The notes: a model not told the origin generated them from the letters alone. Positions 41,827 through 51,550 are shown, numbered from the stretch's first letter. The stretch: DNA of 63,044 nucleotides from Pseudomonadota bacterium (GCA_023422775.1 JAFAGM010000024.1:1-63044), one strand, 5' to 3'. Made by a program: numbers and translations.

Positions 41827-42046
41827 CTTTTCCCCCACTCCAACGCTTACGCCACAAAATATCGCAGGCCTGCGCGATCCGCAGTCCTCCCCCAACACCT
41901 AGCAGCAGCCGTTAAACAGCCAGTTAATCGGGCGCAGGCGGATTGCATTGGTTTGAGACGGCCCTCCCGCTTGACTTGATGGGCGGCGCCGCGTCACGGT
42001 CCGGCCGCGTTCGCCGAAGCCTGAGAATCCCCGAAGAATCCCTGAA

Positions 42047-43018
42047 ATGACACCCAAATTTACCGTTATACGGGACGCCACCCCTGCCGCCGAGATCCCC
42101 CGGGGCGCCGTGGTCGCCATGGGCAATTTCGATGGCGTCCATCTGGGCCACCGCGCCGTGATCGCCGCCGCGCTGCGAATGGGCCAGGCGCACGGAAAAC
42201 CGGCATTTGCCGTCACTTTCGAGCCGCATCCCCGCAGCTTTTTCAGCCCGAACAGCCCGCAGTTCCGTCTCTCCGACGAAACCAACAAGCTCCGGCTGCT
42301 GGCCGGGACCGGGCTCGCCGGCGCCGTGGTGATGACCTTCGACAAGTCACGCGCCGGCACCTCGGCGCAAGATTTCATTCACCATGACCTGATCGAGCGC
42401 CTCGGCATCAGCGGGATAGCGGTCGGCTACGACTTTCATTTCGGCAAGGGCCGGGTCGGTTCGCCGGGCCTTCTGGTCAGCGAGGCGCCGCGGCTCGGGA
42501 TCGAGGTCGACGTGCAGGCCCATGTCGACATCGAGGAGCGGCCGGTTTCATCCAGCGCGATCCGCATGGCGCTTGCGGAGGGCCAGATCGACGACGCCAC
42601 CGCGATGCTGGGCGGACCGTGGTTCGTCAGCGGTGAGGTGATCCATGGCGAGAAGCGCGGCCGCGATCTCGGCTATCCCACCGCCAACATCCGCCTCGAC
42701 AAGAATTGCAGCCTCAAGCACGGCATCTACGCCGTGCGGGTCGGCCGCGGCGCCGAACGGTACGATGCGGTGGCAAGTTTCGGCCGCCGCCCGACCTTCG
42801 ATAACGGCGCGCCCCTTCTTGAAGTGTTCGTGTTCGACTTCAAGGGCGATCTCTACGGCGCCACGCTCGACGTCGCCTTCATCGGCTTCATCCGCGACGA
42901 ACTCAAGTTTGACTCAATCGACGCGCTGATTCGGCAGATGGACGACGACAGCGCGCGAGCACGCGAGCGGCTAGCCGCCGCGCCCGATGCGTTTCCGAAG
43001 CTTGGAGCGATCAGTTGA
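42047..43018 (+). CDS. ribF: Bifunctional riboflavin kinase / FAD synthetase
   Basis: Phosphorylates riboflavin to FMN, then adenylylates it to FAD. The 323-residue protein has the N-terminal nucleotidyl-transferase domain (VVAMGNFDGVHLGHRAVI, VTFEPHPRSFF, YDFHFGKGRVGS, SSSAIRMAL) and the C-terminal flavokinase domain (GEVIHGEKRGRDLGYPTANIRL, HGIYAVRV, GRRPTFDNG, LEVFVFDF, FIGFIRDELKFDS). The TGA overlaps the maa TTG start. Together with ribH in this window it supports FAD supply. Confidence 0.96.
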   Translation: MTPKFTVIRDATPAAEIPRGAVVAMGNFDGVHLGHRAVIAAALRMGQAHGKPAFAVTFEPHPRSFFSPNSPQFRLSDETNKLRLLAGTGLAGAVVMTFDKSRAGTSAQDFIHHDLIERLGISGIAVGYDFHFGKGRVGSPGLLVSEAPRLGIEVDVQAHVDIEERPVSSSAIRMALAEGQIDDATAMLGGPWFVSGEVIHGEKRGRDLGYPTANIRLDKNCSLKHGIYAVRVGRGAERYDAVASFGRRPTFDNGAPLLEVFVFDFKGDLYGATLDVAFIGFIRDELKFDSIDALIRQMDDDSARARERLAAAPDAFPKLGAIS

Positions 43019-43566
43019 GCAAGACCGAAAAGGAAAAAATGCTGGCCGGCGAGCTCTATCGCCCCGATGCCGAGATCGGCGCCGAGCAGGCACAGACCAA
43101 GGCCTGGCTGGTCCGCTATAATGCCGCACTGGCCCAGCCCGTATCGGAGCGCCACGCGCTGTTGCGCGAGCGCCTGGGACATGTCGGACACGGCGTAGTG
43201 ATCCGGCCGCCGTTCTTCTGCGACTTCGGCTGCAACATTCGCGTCGGAGACGGCGTGTTCATGAACTTCAACTGCGTCATCCTCGACGTCGTCGAAGTCA
43301 GCATCGGCGACCGCACCCAGATCGGACCGGCCGTCCAGATCTACGCGGCGGATCACCCCCGCGATGCCGCGACCCGCCGCGAGGGCCTCGAATTCGGCCG
43401 CCCGGTGCGGATCGGCAAGGACGTCTGGATCGGCGGCGGCGCCATCATCCTGCCCGGCGTCACGATCGGTGACGGCGCCATCGTCGGCGCCGGCAGCGTG
43501 GTGACGCGCGATGTCGGCGCGGACGTGACGGTTGCAGGAAACCCGGCCCGGGCACGTTCAGGCTGA
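43015..43566 (+). CDS. maa: Maltose/galactoside O-acetyltransferase-family hexapeptide acyltransferase
   Basis: A 183-residue left-handed beta-helix acetyltransferase. MSKTEKEKMLAGELYRPDAEI matches the maltose acetyltransferase leader and supports the TTG start overlapping ribF; ATG 43039 with AAGGA upstream is an alternative. The trimer core reads PPFFCDFGCNIRVGDGVFMNFNCVILDV, the catalytic histidine is in IYAADHPRDA, and VWIGGGAIILPGVTIGDGAIVGAGSVVTRDV shows hexapeptide repeats. It acetylates a sugar hydroxyl from acetyl-CoA; the true acceptor is unknown. Confidence 0.9.
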   Translation: MSKTEKEKMLAGELYRPDAEIGAEQAQTKAWLVRYNAALAQPVSERHALLRERLGHVGHGVVIRPPFFCDFGCNIRVGDGVFMNFNCVILDVVEVSIGDRTQIGPAVQIYAADHPRDAATRREGLEFGRPVRIGKDVWIGGGAIILPGVTIGDGAIVGAGSVVTRDVGADVTVAGNPARARSG

Positions 43567-43750
43567 AAGCAGGCCCGCCGGGCTTTGCGATTTTCCCGGT
43601 TGACTGCTATGGAAAGCCCCCATGTTTGCGCGGCGCACCATCAGCATTAGCGGCCCGGCTTCCGCCTGAGCGTTGAGCTCGGCGCAAGACCGGGATTCTC
43701 TGTTCAACCGCGATCTCCTCGCGCCGTTTCCGAGCCAAACCAGAGCTTTC

Positions 43751-46700
43751 ATGTCCCAAAATCCGCAAAAATCCGACGTTGCCGACTATTCCAAGACCCT
43801 TTTCCTGCCGCAGACGGAATTCCCGATGCGCGCCGGCCTGCCGCAGCGCGAGCCGGAAATCCTGAAATACTGGAACGAGATCGACCTCTACGGAAAGCTG
43901 CGCCAGAGCGCGGCCGGCCGCGCCAAATTCGTGCTGCATGACGGCCCACCCTACGCCAACGGCAACATCCATATCGGCCACGCCCTGAACAAGATCCTCA
44001 AGGACGTGGTGACCAAGAGCCAGCAGATGCTCGGCTTCGATTCCAATTACGTGCCGGGCTGGGACTGTCACGGCCTGCCGATCGAATGGAAGATCGAGGA
44101 AGAGAACTACCGCTCCAAGGGCAGGCAGAAGCCTGACTTCCGCGACTCCACCGCCATGGTGGAGTTTCGGAAAGAGTGCCGCGCCTACGCGACGCACTGG
44201 CTCAACGTGCAGCGCGAGGAGTTCAAGCGGCTCGGCATCATCGGCGACTGGGATCATCCCTACGCCACCATGAGCTATCCTGCCGAAGCCCAGATCGCGC
44301 GCGAGCTGATGAAGTTCGCCGCCAACGGCACGCTCTATCGCGGCTCCAAGCCCGTGATGTGGAGCGTGGTGGAAAAGACCGCGCTCGCCGAGGCCGAGGT
44401 CGAGTATGAGGACTACACCTCCGACATGGTGTGGGTGAAATTCCCAGTCACCTCGCCGGCGCATGGCGCGCTCGCCAACGCGTCCGTCGTGATCTGGACC
44501 ACGACGCCATGGACGCTACCCGGCAACCGCGCCATCAGCTTTTCGCCGAAGATCGCCTACGGCCTGTACGAGGTCACCGAAGCGCCTGAAGACAATTGGG
44601 CCAAGAACGGCGATCTCTTGATCCTCGCCGACGCGCTTGCAGAAAGCGTGTTCAAGCAGGCGCGCGTCACGGCCTACACGAAGCTGCGTGATCTGCCGGC
44701 CGACACGCTGGACGCGATCGAATGCGCCCATCCGCTGAAGGGGCTCGAGGGCGGTTACGAATTCACGGTGCCGCTGCTGCCCGGCGACCACGTCACCGAC
44801 GACACCGGCACCGGCTTCGTGCACACCGCGCCCGGCCACGGCCGCGAAGACTTCGACGTCTGGACCGCGAACGCACGCGAGCTCGAACCGCGCGGCATCA
44901 ACACCACGATCCCCTACACCGTCGATGAGAACGGCGCCTTCACCGACCATGCCCCGGGCTTCACGGGAAGCCGTGTCCTCAACGACAAGGGTGAGAAGGG
45001 CGACGCCAACGAGAGCGTGATCAAGGCGCTGGTCGAGCGCGGCATGCTGCTGGCGCGCGGCCGGCTCAAGCATCAATACCCGCATTCGTGGCGATCGAAG
45101 AAGCCGGTGATCTTCCGCAACACGCCGCAATGGTTCATCGCAATGGACAAGGACATCGCCGATCACGGCGAGGCCAGGCCCGGCGACACGCTGCGCGCCC
45201 GCGCGCTGCACGCGATCTCGGTGACGCAATGGGTGCCGCCCGCCGGCCAGAACCGGATCAACGGCATGATCGCAGGCCGCCCCGACTGGGTGATCTCGCG
45301 CCAGCGCGCCTGGGGCGTGCCGATCGCGGTGTTCGTGCGCGAGAAGGGCGACGGCTCGGCCGAGATCCTGCAGGACGAAGCCGTCAACGAGCGCATCGCG
45401 GACGCATTTGAAAAGGAAGGCGCCGACGCCTGGTACATGGACGGCGCGCGCGAACGCTTTCTCGGCGCGCTCGCCAATGAAGCCTGGAAGAAGGTCGACG
45501 ACATCTGCGACGTCTGGTTCGATTCCGGCTCCACGCACGCCTTCGTGCTGGAAGACCGCCAGAATTTCCCCACCCTCGGCAACATCGTCCGCAAGATCGA
45601 CGGTGGCGACGATACCGTGATGTATCTGGAAGGATCGGACCAGCATCGCGGCTGGTTCCACTCCTCGCTGCTGGAGAGCTGCGGCACCCGCGGCCGCGCG
45701 CCTTACGACGTGGTGCTGACGCACGGCTTCACGCTGGACGAGAACGGCCGCAAGATGTCGAAGTCGCTCGGCAACACCGTCGACCCGCAAAAGGTGATGA
45801 AGGATTCGGGCGCCGATATCCTCCGGCTCTGGGTCTGCGCCACCGACTATGCCGACGACCAGCGGATCGGTCCCGAGATCCTGAAGAACACCATCGAGAC
45901 CTATCGCAAGCTGCGCAACTCGATCCGCTGGATGCTCGGCACGCTGCATCATTTCAATCCCGCTGACGCGGTCGCGTATGCCGACATGCCCGAGCTGGAA
46001 CGCCTGATGCTGCATGAACTCGCCGGCCGCGCGGCGATCGTGCGCCAGGCCTATGCCGAGTTTGATTACAAGACGGTCGTGGCGACGCTGTCGGCGTTCA
46101 TGAACACCGAATTGTCGGCGTTCTATTTCGACATCCGCAAGGATACGCTGTATTGCGATCCGCCGTCATCGGTCGCGCGCAAGGCGGCGCTGTCCACCAT
46201 CGACATCATCTGCGACGCGATCCTGCGCTGGCTGGCGCCGGTACTGAGCTTCACCACCGACGAAGCGTGGCGGATGTACAATCCGAACGCCGAACCATCG
46301 GTGCACCTGACGCTTCTGCCGGAAGGTCTCGAGCAGTTCCGCGACGATGCGCTGGCCACGAAGTGGGAAACCATCCGCAACGTTCGCCGCGTCGTCACCG
46401 GCGCGCTCGAACTGGAACGCGCGGCCAAGAACATCGGCTCATCGCTGGAGGCCTCGCCGCTCGTCTATGTGTCGGACAACAACATCTTCAACACGCTTTT
46501 CGACGTCGACCTGGCCGAAGTCAGCATCACCTCGAACGCGATGGTGACCAACGACGAGGCGCCGGCGAACGCGTTCAGGCTTGCGGACGTGCCTGATGTC
46601 GCGGTCGTGGTCGAAAAGGCCGTGGGCACCAAATGCGCGCGGTCGTGGAAGATCCTGCCCACCGTTGGCGAAGACCCCGAGTATCCCGACGTCTCGCCAC

Positions 46701-47242
46701 GCGACGCGCAAGCCTTGCGCGAATGGAAGGCGCTTGCCGAGGGCGACAAGCCGGTCGATGCCGTGGAAGCACCCGCCAAACCTTCAGGCTTCGTCGAGAT
46801 GCAGCAGCCAGCACAAGCGCCTTTGGAGGCAATGCCCGAGCAGGCCGATCCAGAGAGCGTGACGGTGGCAAAGCCTCCGAGGAAAGTCGCGGCGGCGAAA
46901 AAGACTGCCGAATCCAGCGCGGCTCCCGAATCCAAAGCGAAGAAGGCCAAAGCCGGGAAGCCGAAGAAGACCGTGGCGAAGAGGCCCGCCGCCGGGAAGG
47001 CAGTGGCGAAAAAAGCCAAAGCCAAAAAGGCAAAGGCGAAGAAAGCCGCGGCCAGGAAAGCTACCAAATCCACGAAAACTTCTTCGGTAACGAGGAAAGC
47101 GAAGAAGGGGACGGCGAAGACCGCGGCCAGGAAAGCAAAGAAGCAAGCCACCAGGAAGGCGGGACGGAAGTCGGCTGCGGCCAAGTCAACGAAGAAGTCA
47201 GCGAAGAAGCCAACGAAGAAGAAGAGAAAGAAGGCGAGATAA
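43751..47242 (+). CDS. ileS: Isoleucyl-tRNA synthetase with a long Lys/Ala-rich C-terminal tail
   Basis: A class I synthetase charging tRNA-Ile. HIGH is in PPYANGNIHIGHALNK, KMSKS in ENGRKMSKSLGN, and the editing domain shows VVIWTTTPWTLPGNRAI and GTGFVHTAPGHGREDFDV. The core ends near residue 1005, where KCARSWKILPTVG shows loss of the zinc cysteines. A linker follows, then residues about 1041-1163, roughly one third Lys with Ala, Thr and Arg and no acidic residues in the last part, resembling histone H1 or AlgP tails. At 1163 residues it is well above the usual ~1000 for alphaproteobacteria. lspA starts directly after the stop. Confidence 0.96.
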   Translation: MSQNPQKSDVADYSKTLFLPQTEFPMRAGLPQREPEILKYWNEIDLYGKLRQSAAGRAKFVLHDGPPYANGNIHIGHALNKILKDVVTKSQQMLGFDSNYVPGWDCHGLPIEWKIEEENYRSKGRQKPDFRDSTAMVEFRKECRAYATHWLNVQREEFKRLGIIGDWDHPYATMSYPAEAQIARELMKFAANGTLYRGSKPVMWSVVEKTALAEAEVEYEDYTSDMVWVKFPVTSPAHGALANASVVIWTTTPWTLPGNRAISFSPKIAYGLYEVTEAPEDNWAKNGDLLILADALAESVFKQARVTAYTKLRDLPADTLDAIECAHPLKGLEGGYEFTVPLLPGDHVTDDTGTGFVHTAPGHGREDFDVWTANARELEPRGINTTIPYTVDENGAFTDHAPGFTGSRVLNDKGEKGDANESVIKALVERGMLLARGRLKHQYPHSWRSKKPVIFRNTPQWFIAMDKDIADHGEARPGDTLRARALHAISVTQWVPPAGQNRINGMIAGRPDWVISRQRAWGVPIAVFVREKGDGSAEILQDEAVNERIADAFEKEGADAWYMDGARERFLGALANEAWKKVDDICDVWFDSGSTHAFVLEDRQNFPTLGNIVRKIDGGDDTVMYLEGSDQHRGWFHSSLLESCGTRGRAPYDVVLTHGFTLDENGRKMSKSLGNTVDPQKVMKDSGADILRLWVCATDYADDQRIGPEILKNTIETYRKLRNSIRWMLGTLHHFNPADAVAYADMPELERLMLHELAGRAAIVRQAYAEFDYKTVVATLSAFMNTELSAFYFDIRKDTLYCDPPSSVARKAALSTIDIICDAILRWLAPVLSFTTDEAWRMYNPNAEPSVHLTLLPEGLEQFRDDALATKWETIRNVRRVVTGALELERAAKNIGSSLEASPLVYVSDNNIFNTLFDVDLAEVSITSNAMVTNDEAPANAFRLADVPDVAVVVEKAVGTKCARSWKILPTVGEDPEYPDVSPRDAQALREWKALAEGDKPVDAVEAPAKPSGFVEMQQPAQAPLEAMPEQADPESVTVAKPPRKVAAAKKTAESSAAPESKAKKAKAGKPKKTVAKRPAAGKAVAKKAKAKKAKAKKAAARKATKSTKTSSVTRKAKKGTAKTAARKAKKQATRKAGRKSAAAKSTKKSAKKPTKKKRKKAR

Positions 47243-47761
47243 GTGTCCGGCCTCGAACGCTCGACAGCCCCTCGCCTTCGCGCCGGCGCCGTCGCCGCGA
47301 TCGCGACGCTGGTGCTCGATCAGGCGTCAAAACTCTGGCTGCTGTACGTGTTCGACCTCGCCAACCGCGGTGCGGTCAGGGTCACGCCGTTTTTCGACCT
47401 GGTGCTGGCCTGGAATGTCGGCATCAGTTTCGGCTGGTTCCAGACCGACAATCAGCTCGCCCAAGTGGTGCTGATCGCGATCAAGGTGATTGCCGTGATC
47501 GTGCTGGGAATCTGGATGGCGCGGTCGAGCACGCTTCTTGCGACCGTCGCGCTGGGCCTGATCATCGGTGGCGCGGTCGGTAACGGCATCGACCGCTTCC
47601 TCCACGGCGCGGTGGTCGATTTCGCCTTGTTCCACATCGATATCGGCGGAAAAATCTTCAATTGGTACGTGTTTAACCTTGCCGATGTGGCCATTGTTGC
47701 CGGGGTAGCGGGCCTATTGTATGATTCCTTCCTGGGGGTATCCGCCGCAAAAGCGCCCTGA
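47243..47761 (+). CDS. lspA: Lipoprotein signal peptidase (signal peptidase II)
   Basis: Cleaves the signal peptide of diacylated prelipoproteins in the inner membrane. The 172-residue protein has four membrane helices. The catalytic aspartates are D126 (FLHGAVVDF) and D148 (VFNLADVAI), with GGAVGNGIDR before them. It starts with GTG immediately after the ileS stop, the ileS-lspA order seen in very many bacteria. The first enzyme of the same pathway, lgt, is at the left end of the window. Confidence 0.95.
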   Translation: MSGLERSTAPRLRAGAVAAIATLVLDQASKLWLLYVFDLANRGAVRVTPFFDLVLAWNVGISFGWFQTDNQLAQVVLIAIKVIAVIVLGIWMARSSTLLATVALGLIIGGAVGNGIDRFLHGAVVDFALFHIDIGGKIFNWYVFNLADVAIVAGVAGLLYDSFLGVSAAKAP

Positions 47762-47851
47762 TCCCGGCCGATACGGACCGCGGTAATCCATGCCCGCAAA
47801 CGCGGGCTGGCGCCCCTCAAAGCCGGCCCCCGCCTGTTGCGGAAATTGTTA

Positions 47852-48577
47852 ATGGGGAACAGCGCGATGCGCGAGACCGAAGCCCGCTTCTGGATGCTGC
47901 AGAATTGCTCGCTGGGCCGGGCGTTGCGGTTCGCCGCTGTCGTCCTTGGCATCGGTCTGGTGATGGCATCGGGCCCCGTACGCGCCGCCGACGACGAGGA
48001 CGAGGACGACAAGACCTTCGAGGAAAAGATCATCGAAGGCATCATGCGCGGCATCGGCGGCACCAACATGGAAAACCGGGGCATCGAGTATCGCGAGCGT
48101 TCTCCGCTGGTGGTACCGCCCAAGCTGGACCTGCCGCCGCCGACCAATGCCGCTGCCGAGAAAAATGCGCCGAACTGGCCGAAGGATCCAGACGAGCAGC
48201 GCCGCAAGGCGGCAGCTGCGGCCCGCAAGAAGGAGAGCAAGGACCCTGTCGAAGCTGCCCGTGTCCTGACGCCGGCAGAACTGGCAAAGGGCAGGACCGC
48301 GGGTACAGCACGTTCCAACAGCGACACGGTAACGCCGGGTGTCACCAACAGCCCGATCCTGAGCCCGTCGCAGCTCGGCTATTCCGGCGGCCTCAGCGGA
48401 ATGTTCGGCGGCAACAAGTCCGAGACCGCCCCCTTCAAGGGCGAGCCTACGCGGGAATCGCTGACGCAGCCTCCGGCCGGCTATCAGACGCCGTCATCGA
48501 ACTATGCCTACGGCACCGGGCCGAAGGAATCGCTGAACAAGGAATACAACCCGGCTGCCGGCAAGTACGGCGAATAG
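47852..48577 (+). CDS. Exported low-complexity protein of unknown function
   Basis: About 241 residues with a signal peptide (ALRFAAVVLGIGLVMASGPVRAAD). A very acidic patch follows (DDEDEDDKTFEEKIIEGIMRGIGG), then MENRGIEYRERSPLVVPPKLDLPPP and a Pro/Lys/Ser/Gly-rich remainder without clear secondary structure. Two ATGs are possible (47852, 47867); GGGGAA precedes the second. It lies between lspA and the M16 pair on the same strand. No family recognised; a periplasmic linker-type protein is plausible. Confidence 0.72.
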   Translation: MGNSAMRETEARFWMLQNCSLGRALRFAAVVLGIGLVMASGPVRAADDEDEDDKTFEEKIIEGIMRGIGGTNMENRGIEYRERSPLVVPPKLDLPPPTNAAAEKNAPNWPKDPDEQRRKAAAAARKKESKDPVEAARVLTPAELAKGRTAGTARSNSDTVTPGVTNSPILSPSQLGYSGGLSGMFGGNKSETAPFKGEPTRESLTQPPAGYQTPSSNYAYGTGPKESLNKEYNPAAGKYGE

Positions 48578-48602
48578 TTAAGCATGGCGAATAGTTAAGC
48601 TT
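48569..48602. repeat. 17-bp tandem duplication over a stop codon
   Basis: GGCGAATAGTTAAGCAT (48569-48585) is followed directly by GGCGAATAGTTAAGCTT (48586-48602), 16 of 17 bases equal. The first copy contains the TAG stop of the preceding gene. It looks like a recent slippage event with no coding consequence. Confidence 0.85.
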
Positions 48603-48754
48603 ATCTCGCGCCTTCGTGACGATTGCCGGGGCCTGCGCGGTGTACGATGCCGCGGCTTTGTCCCGAACGGTCCGTTCGGGTCGTTTATCACATTTGCGCG
48701 AATTCCTGTTGCAACAGCGCTAACCGCCTTTGCGGCACGCGTGCCAGATAGGTC

Positions 48755-50146
48755 ATGATGTCATCACACCGATTTGCCGTTTCGCTTGTTGCCGCTTTCA
48801 TCTCGATGTTCGCCTGCTCCACAGGCAGCGTGCTCGCCCAGAGCACGGTCACGTCGGAACGTCCCGCCAGCTTTACCCTCGGCAACGGCCTGCAGGTGGT
48901 GGTGATCCCCGATCGTCGCACGCCCGTCGTTACGCAGATGATCTGGTACAAGGTCGGCTCCGCCGACGAGACGCCCGGCAAATCGGGACTGGCCCACTTC
49001 CTCGAACACCTGATGTTCAAGGGGACCGCCAAGCACCCGGCCGGTGAATTCTCGCAGACGGTGCTGAGGATCGGCGGCAACGAGAACGCCTTCACCTCGG
49101 CCGACTACACCGGCTACTTCCAGCGCGTGCCGCGCGAGCAACTGGCGACCATGATGGAATTCGAGGCCGACCGCATGACCGGCCTCATTCTCAAGGACGA
49201 GAACGTGCTGCCCGAGCGCGACGTCGTGCTCGAGGAATTCAACATGCGGGTCGCCAACAATCCGGATGCGCGGCTGACCGAGCAGATGATGGCGGCGCTC
49301 TATCTCAACCATCCCTACGGTCGGCCGGTGATCGGCTGGCGCCAGGAGATCGAGAAACTCGACCGCGAGGATGCACTGGCGTTCTACAAGCGCTTCTACG
49401 CGCCGAACAACGCAATCCTGGTGATAGCCGGCGACGTCGACGTCAATGAAATCCGCCCGATGGTGGAAAAGGCCTATGGCGGCATTCCGGCCCAGCCGGC
49501 AATTCCCGCGCATCGCATCCGTCCGCAGGAGCCGGAGCCCGCGGCGCCGCGCACGGTGACCCTGTCGGATCCGCGCGTCGAACAGACGCGTTTGCGGCGC
49601 AATTATCTCGTTCCCTCCTCGACAACCGGCGCAGCCGGCGAAGGTCCGGCACTCGACGTGCTCGCGCAGCTGATGGGCGGCGGCTCCAACTCCTATCTTT
49701 ATCGGGCCCTGGTGGTCGATCGTCAGCTCGCCACCAGCGCCGGCGCAGGATACCAGGGCACCTCGCTCGATCCGTCGCAGTTCTCGATCTCCATATCGCC
49801 GAAGCCCGGCGTGGAATTTGCGCAGGTCGAACAGGCGATGGATGAGGTGATTGCAAACGTCATCGCGAGTCCCGCCCGCGCCGAGGATCTCGAACGGGTC
49901 AAGACCCAGCTCATTGCCGAAGCGATCTACGCCCAGGACAACCAGGCCACGCTGGCGCGCTGGTATGGCGGCGCGCTGACGACAGGGCTTTCCATCGACG
50001 ATATCAGGAGCTGGCCGGACCGCATTCGCGCCGTTACCGCCGAGCAGGTCCGCGACGTCGCACAGAAATGGCTCGACAAGAAGCGCTCGGTGACGGGTTA
50101 TCTGATCAAGGATTCCGCTCCGAAACGCGAGGAGAAGCGCTCGTGA
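48755..50146 (+). CDS. M16-family zinc metallopeptidase, active subunit, exported
   Basis: A 463-residue pitrilysin-type peptidase with a signal peptide (VSLVAAFISMFACSTGSVLAQS). The inverted zinc motif HFLEH is at residues 81-85 (GLAHFLEHLMFKGT), and the third ligand is the glutamate in VVLEEFNMRVANNPDARL. It would degrade peptides in the periplasm. It overlaps the next gene, a second M16 protein without the zinc motif, so the two most likely form the heterodimer typical of bacterial M16B pairs. Confidence 0.92.
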   Translation: MMSSHRFAVSLVAAFISMFACSTGSVLAQSTVTSERPASFTLGNGLQVVVIPDRRTPVVTQMIWYKVGSADETPGKSGLAHFLEHLMFKGTAKHPAGEFSQTVLRIGGNENAFTSADYTGYFQRVPREQLATMMEFEADRMTGLILKDENVLPERDVVLEEFNMRVANNPDARLTEQMMAALYLNHPYGRPVIGWRQEIEKLDREDALAFYKRFYAPNNAILVIAGDVDVNEIRPMVEKAYGGIPAQPAIPAHRIRPQEPEPAAPRTVTLSDPRVEQTRLRRNYLVPSSTTGAAGEGPALDVLAQLMGGGSNSYLYRALVVDRQLATSAGAGYQGTSLDPSQFSISISPKPGVEFAQVEQAMDEVIANVIASPARAEDLERVKTQLIAEAIYAQDNQATLARWYGGALTTGLSIDDIRSWPDRIRAVTAEQVRDVAQKWLDKKRSVTGYLIKDSAPKREEKRS

Positions 50147-51513
50147 ACAATTTTCGGATCGGCGCGCAGCGCCTGGCATTCGGCCTGATCGCCGGCGCAG
50201 CATTGCTGTTTGTCGCGGCGACGCCGTCACATGCAGCAGCCAAGATTCAGCGCCTGGTGTCGCCGGGCGGCATCGAAGCCTGGTTCGTCCAGGACGCCAC
50301 CGTGCCCCTGATCGCGATGGAGTATGCCTTCGGCGGCGGTGCCGCCCAGGATCCGCCCGGCAAATCCGGCGCCGGCAACATGGTCGCCGGCCTGCTCGAT
50401 GAGGGCTCGGGCGATCTCGATTCGAAAACCTTTCACGAGCGCCTCGAGCGCCGCGCCATCGAATTGAACTTTTCCTCGAACCGGGACCAGTTCCGCGGCT
50501 CGTTGCGCATGCTCAAGGACAACAAGGACGAGGCCTTCGACCTGCTGCATATGGCGCTGACCTCGCCGCGTTTCGACGCAGCCGACGTCGAGCGCATTCG
50601 TGCACAGATCCTCTCCGGGCTGCGTCGCGAGACCACCAACCCGACCTCGCTGGCCAGCCGCAAGTTCCTCGAAGTCGCTTTCGGCGATCATCCCTACGGC
50701 AGGCAGGCCAACGGCACGCTGGAGAGCGTACCGAAGATCGATGTCGCCGACTTGAAGGACTATGTCCGCCGGGTGATCGCAAAGGATACGCTGCGGATCG
50801 CCGTGGTCGGCGATGTCGATCCGGAGACGCTCGGGAAATTACTGGACAAGACGTTTGGCGGTCTGCCGGCCAAGGCCAACCTGACGCCGGTCGCCGAAAT
50901 CCAGCCCGCCAAGCCGCCGCAGCGCGCCTTCATCCCGCTCGACGTGCCGCAGACCGTGGTGACGTTCGGCGGTCCCGGCATTCGCCGCGACGATCCGAAA
51001 TTCATGGCCGCCTACGTGGTGAACCATATCCTCGGCGGCGGCGGGCTGTCGTCGCGGCTCTACAAGGAGGTTCGCGAGAAGCGCGGCCTTGCCTACTCGA
51101 TCTACCAGTCGCTGCTCTGGATGGAGCACTCCGCGATATTCATCGGCAATACCGGCACCCGCGCCGACCGCGCCGGGGAAACCGTCGATGCAATCGAAAA
51201 GGAAATCCGCCGCATGGCCGAGGAGGGCCCGACCCAGAAGGAACTGGACGAGGCCAAGTCCTACCTGAAGGGCTCGCAGATGCTGGCGCTCGATACCTCC
51301 TCCAAGCTCGCACAGGCGCTGCTGCAATACCAGCTCGACAAGCTGCCGATCGACTATATCGAGAAGCGCAACGCCCTCGTCGACGCCGTGACGCTCGACG
51401 ACGCCAAACAGACCGCGCAGAGGCTGTGGGGCCAGGGCCTGCTGACCGTGATCGTCGGCCGCGCCCCGCAGGCCGCCGCCCAGCCCGCCGTGGCGCCGCC
51501 AAAGGCGAACTGA
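50143..51513 (+). CDS. M16-family peptidase-like protein lacking the zinc motif (partner subunit)
   Basis: A 456-residue M16 protein with a signal peptide (LAFGLIAGAALLFVAATPSHA). Where the active partner has HFLEH, this one reads GAGNMVAGLLDEG, so it cannot bind zinc there. The C-terminal half keeps the glycine-rich substrate-clamping loop (ILGGGGLSSRLYKEVREKRGLAYSIYQ). It starts at a GTG overlapping the stop of the active subunit (GGAGAAGCGCTCGTGA). It is presumably needed to form the peptide-binding chamber. Confidence 0.9.
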   Translation: MNNFRIGAQRLAFGLIAGAALLFVAATPSHAAAKIQRLVSPGGIEAWFVQDATVPLIAMEYAFGGGAAQDPPGKSGAGNMVAGLLDEGSGDLDSKTFHERLERRAIELNFSSNRDQFRGSLRMLKDNKDEAFDLLHMALTSPRFDAADVERIRAQILSGLRRETTNPTSLASRKFLEVAFGDHPYGRQANGTLESVPKIDVADLKDYVRRVIAKDTLRIAVVGDVDPETLGKLLDKTFGGLPAKANLTPVAEIQPAKPPQRAFIPLDVPQTVVTFGGPGIRRDDPKFMAAYVVNHILGGGGLSSRLYKEVREKRGLAYSIYQSLLWMEHSAIFIGNTGTRADRAGETVDAIEKEIRRMAEEGPTQKELDEAKSYLKGSQMLALDTSSKLAQALLQYQLDKLPIDYIEKRNALVDAVTLDDAKQTAQRLWGQGLLTVIVGRAPQAAAQPAVAPPKAN

Positions 51514-51550
51514 GCTTTAACTCCGCGCTCGCAGCACGGCACCCTGCGCT

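Noticed and set aside
41912..41930. CtrA-like TTAAACAGCCAGTTAA upstream of cheY
   Set aside because: Spacing is 8 bases, not 7.
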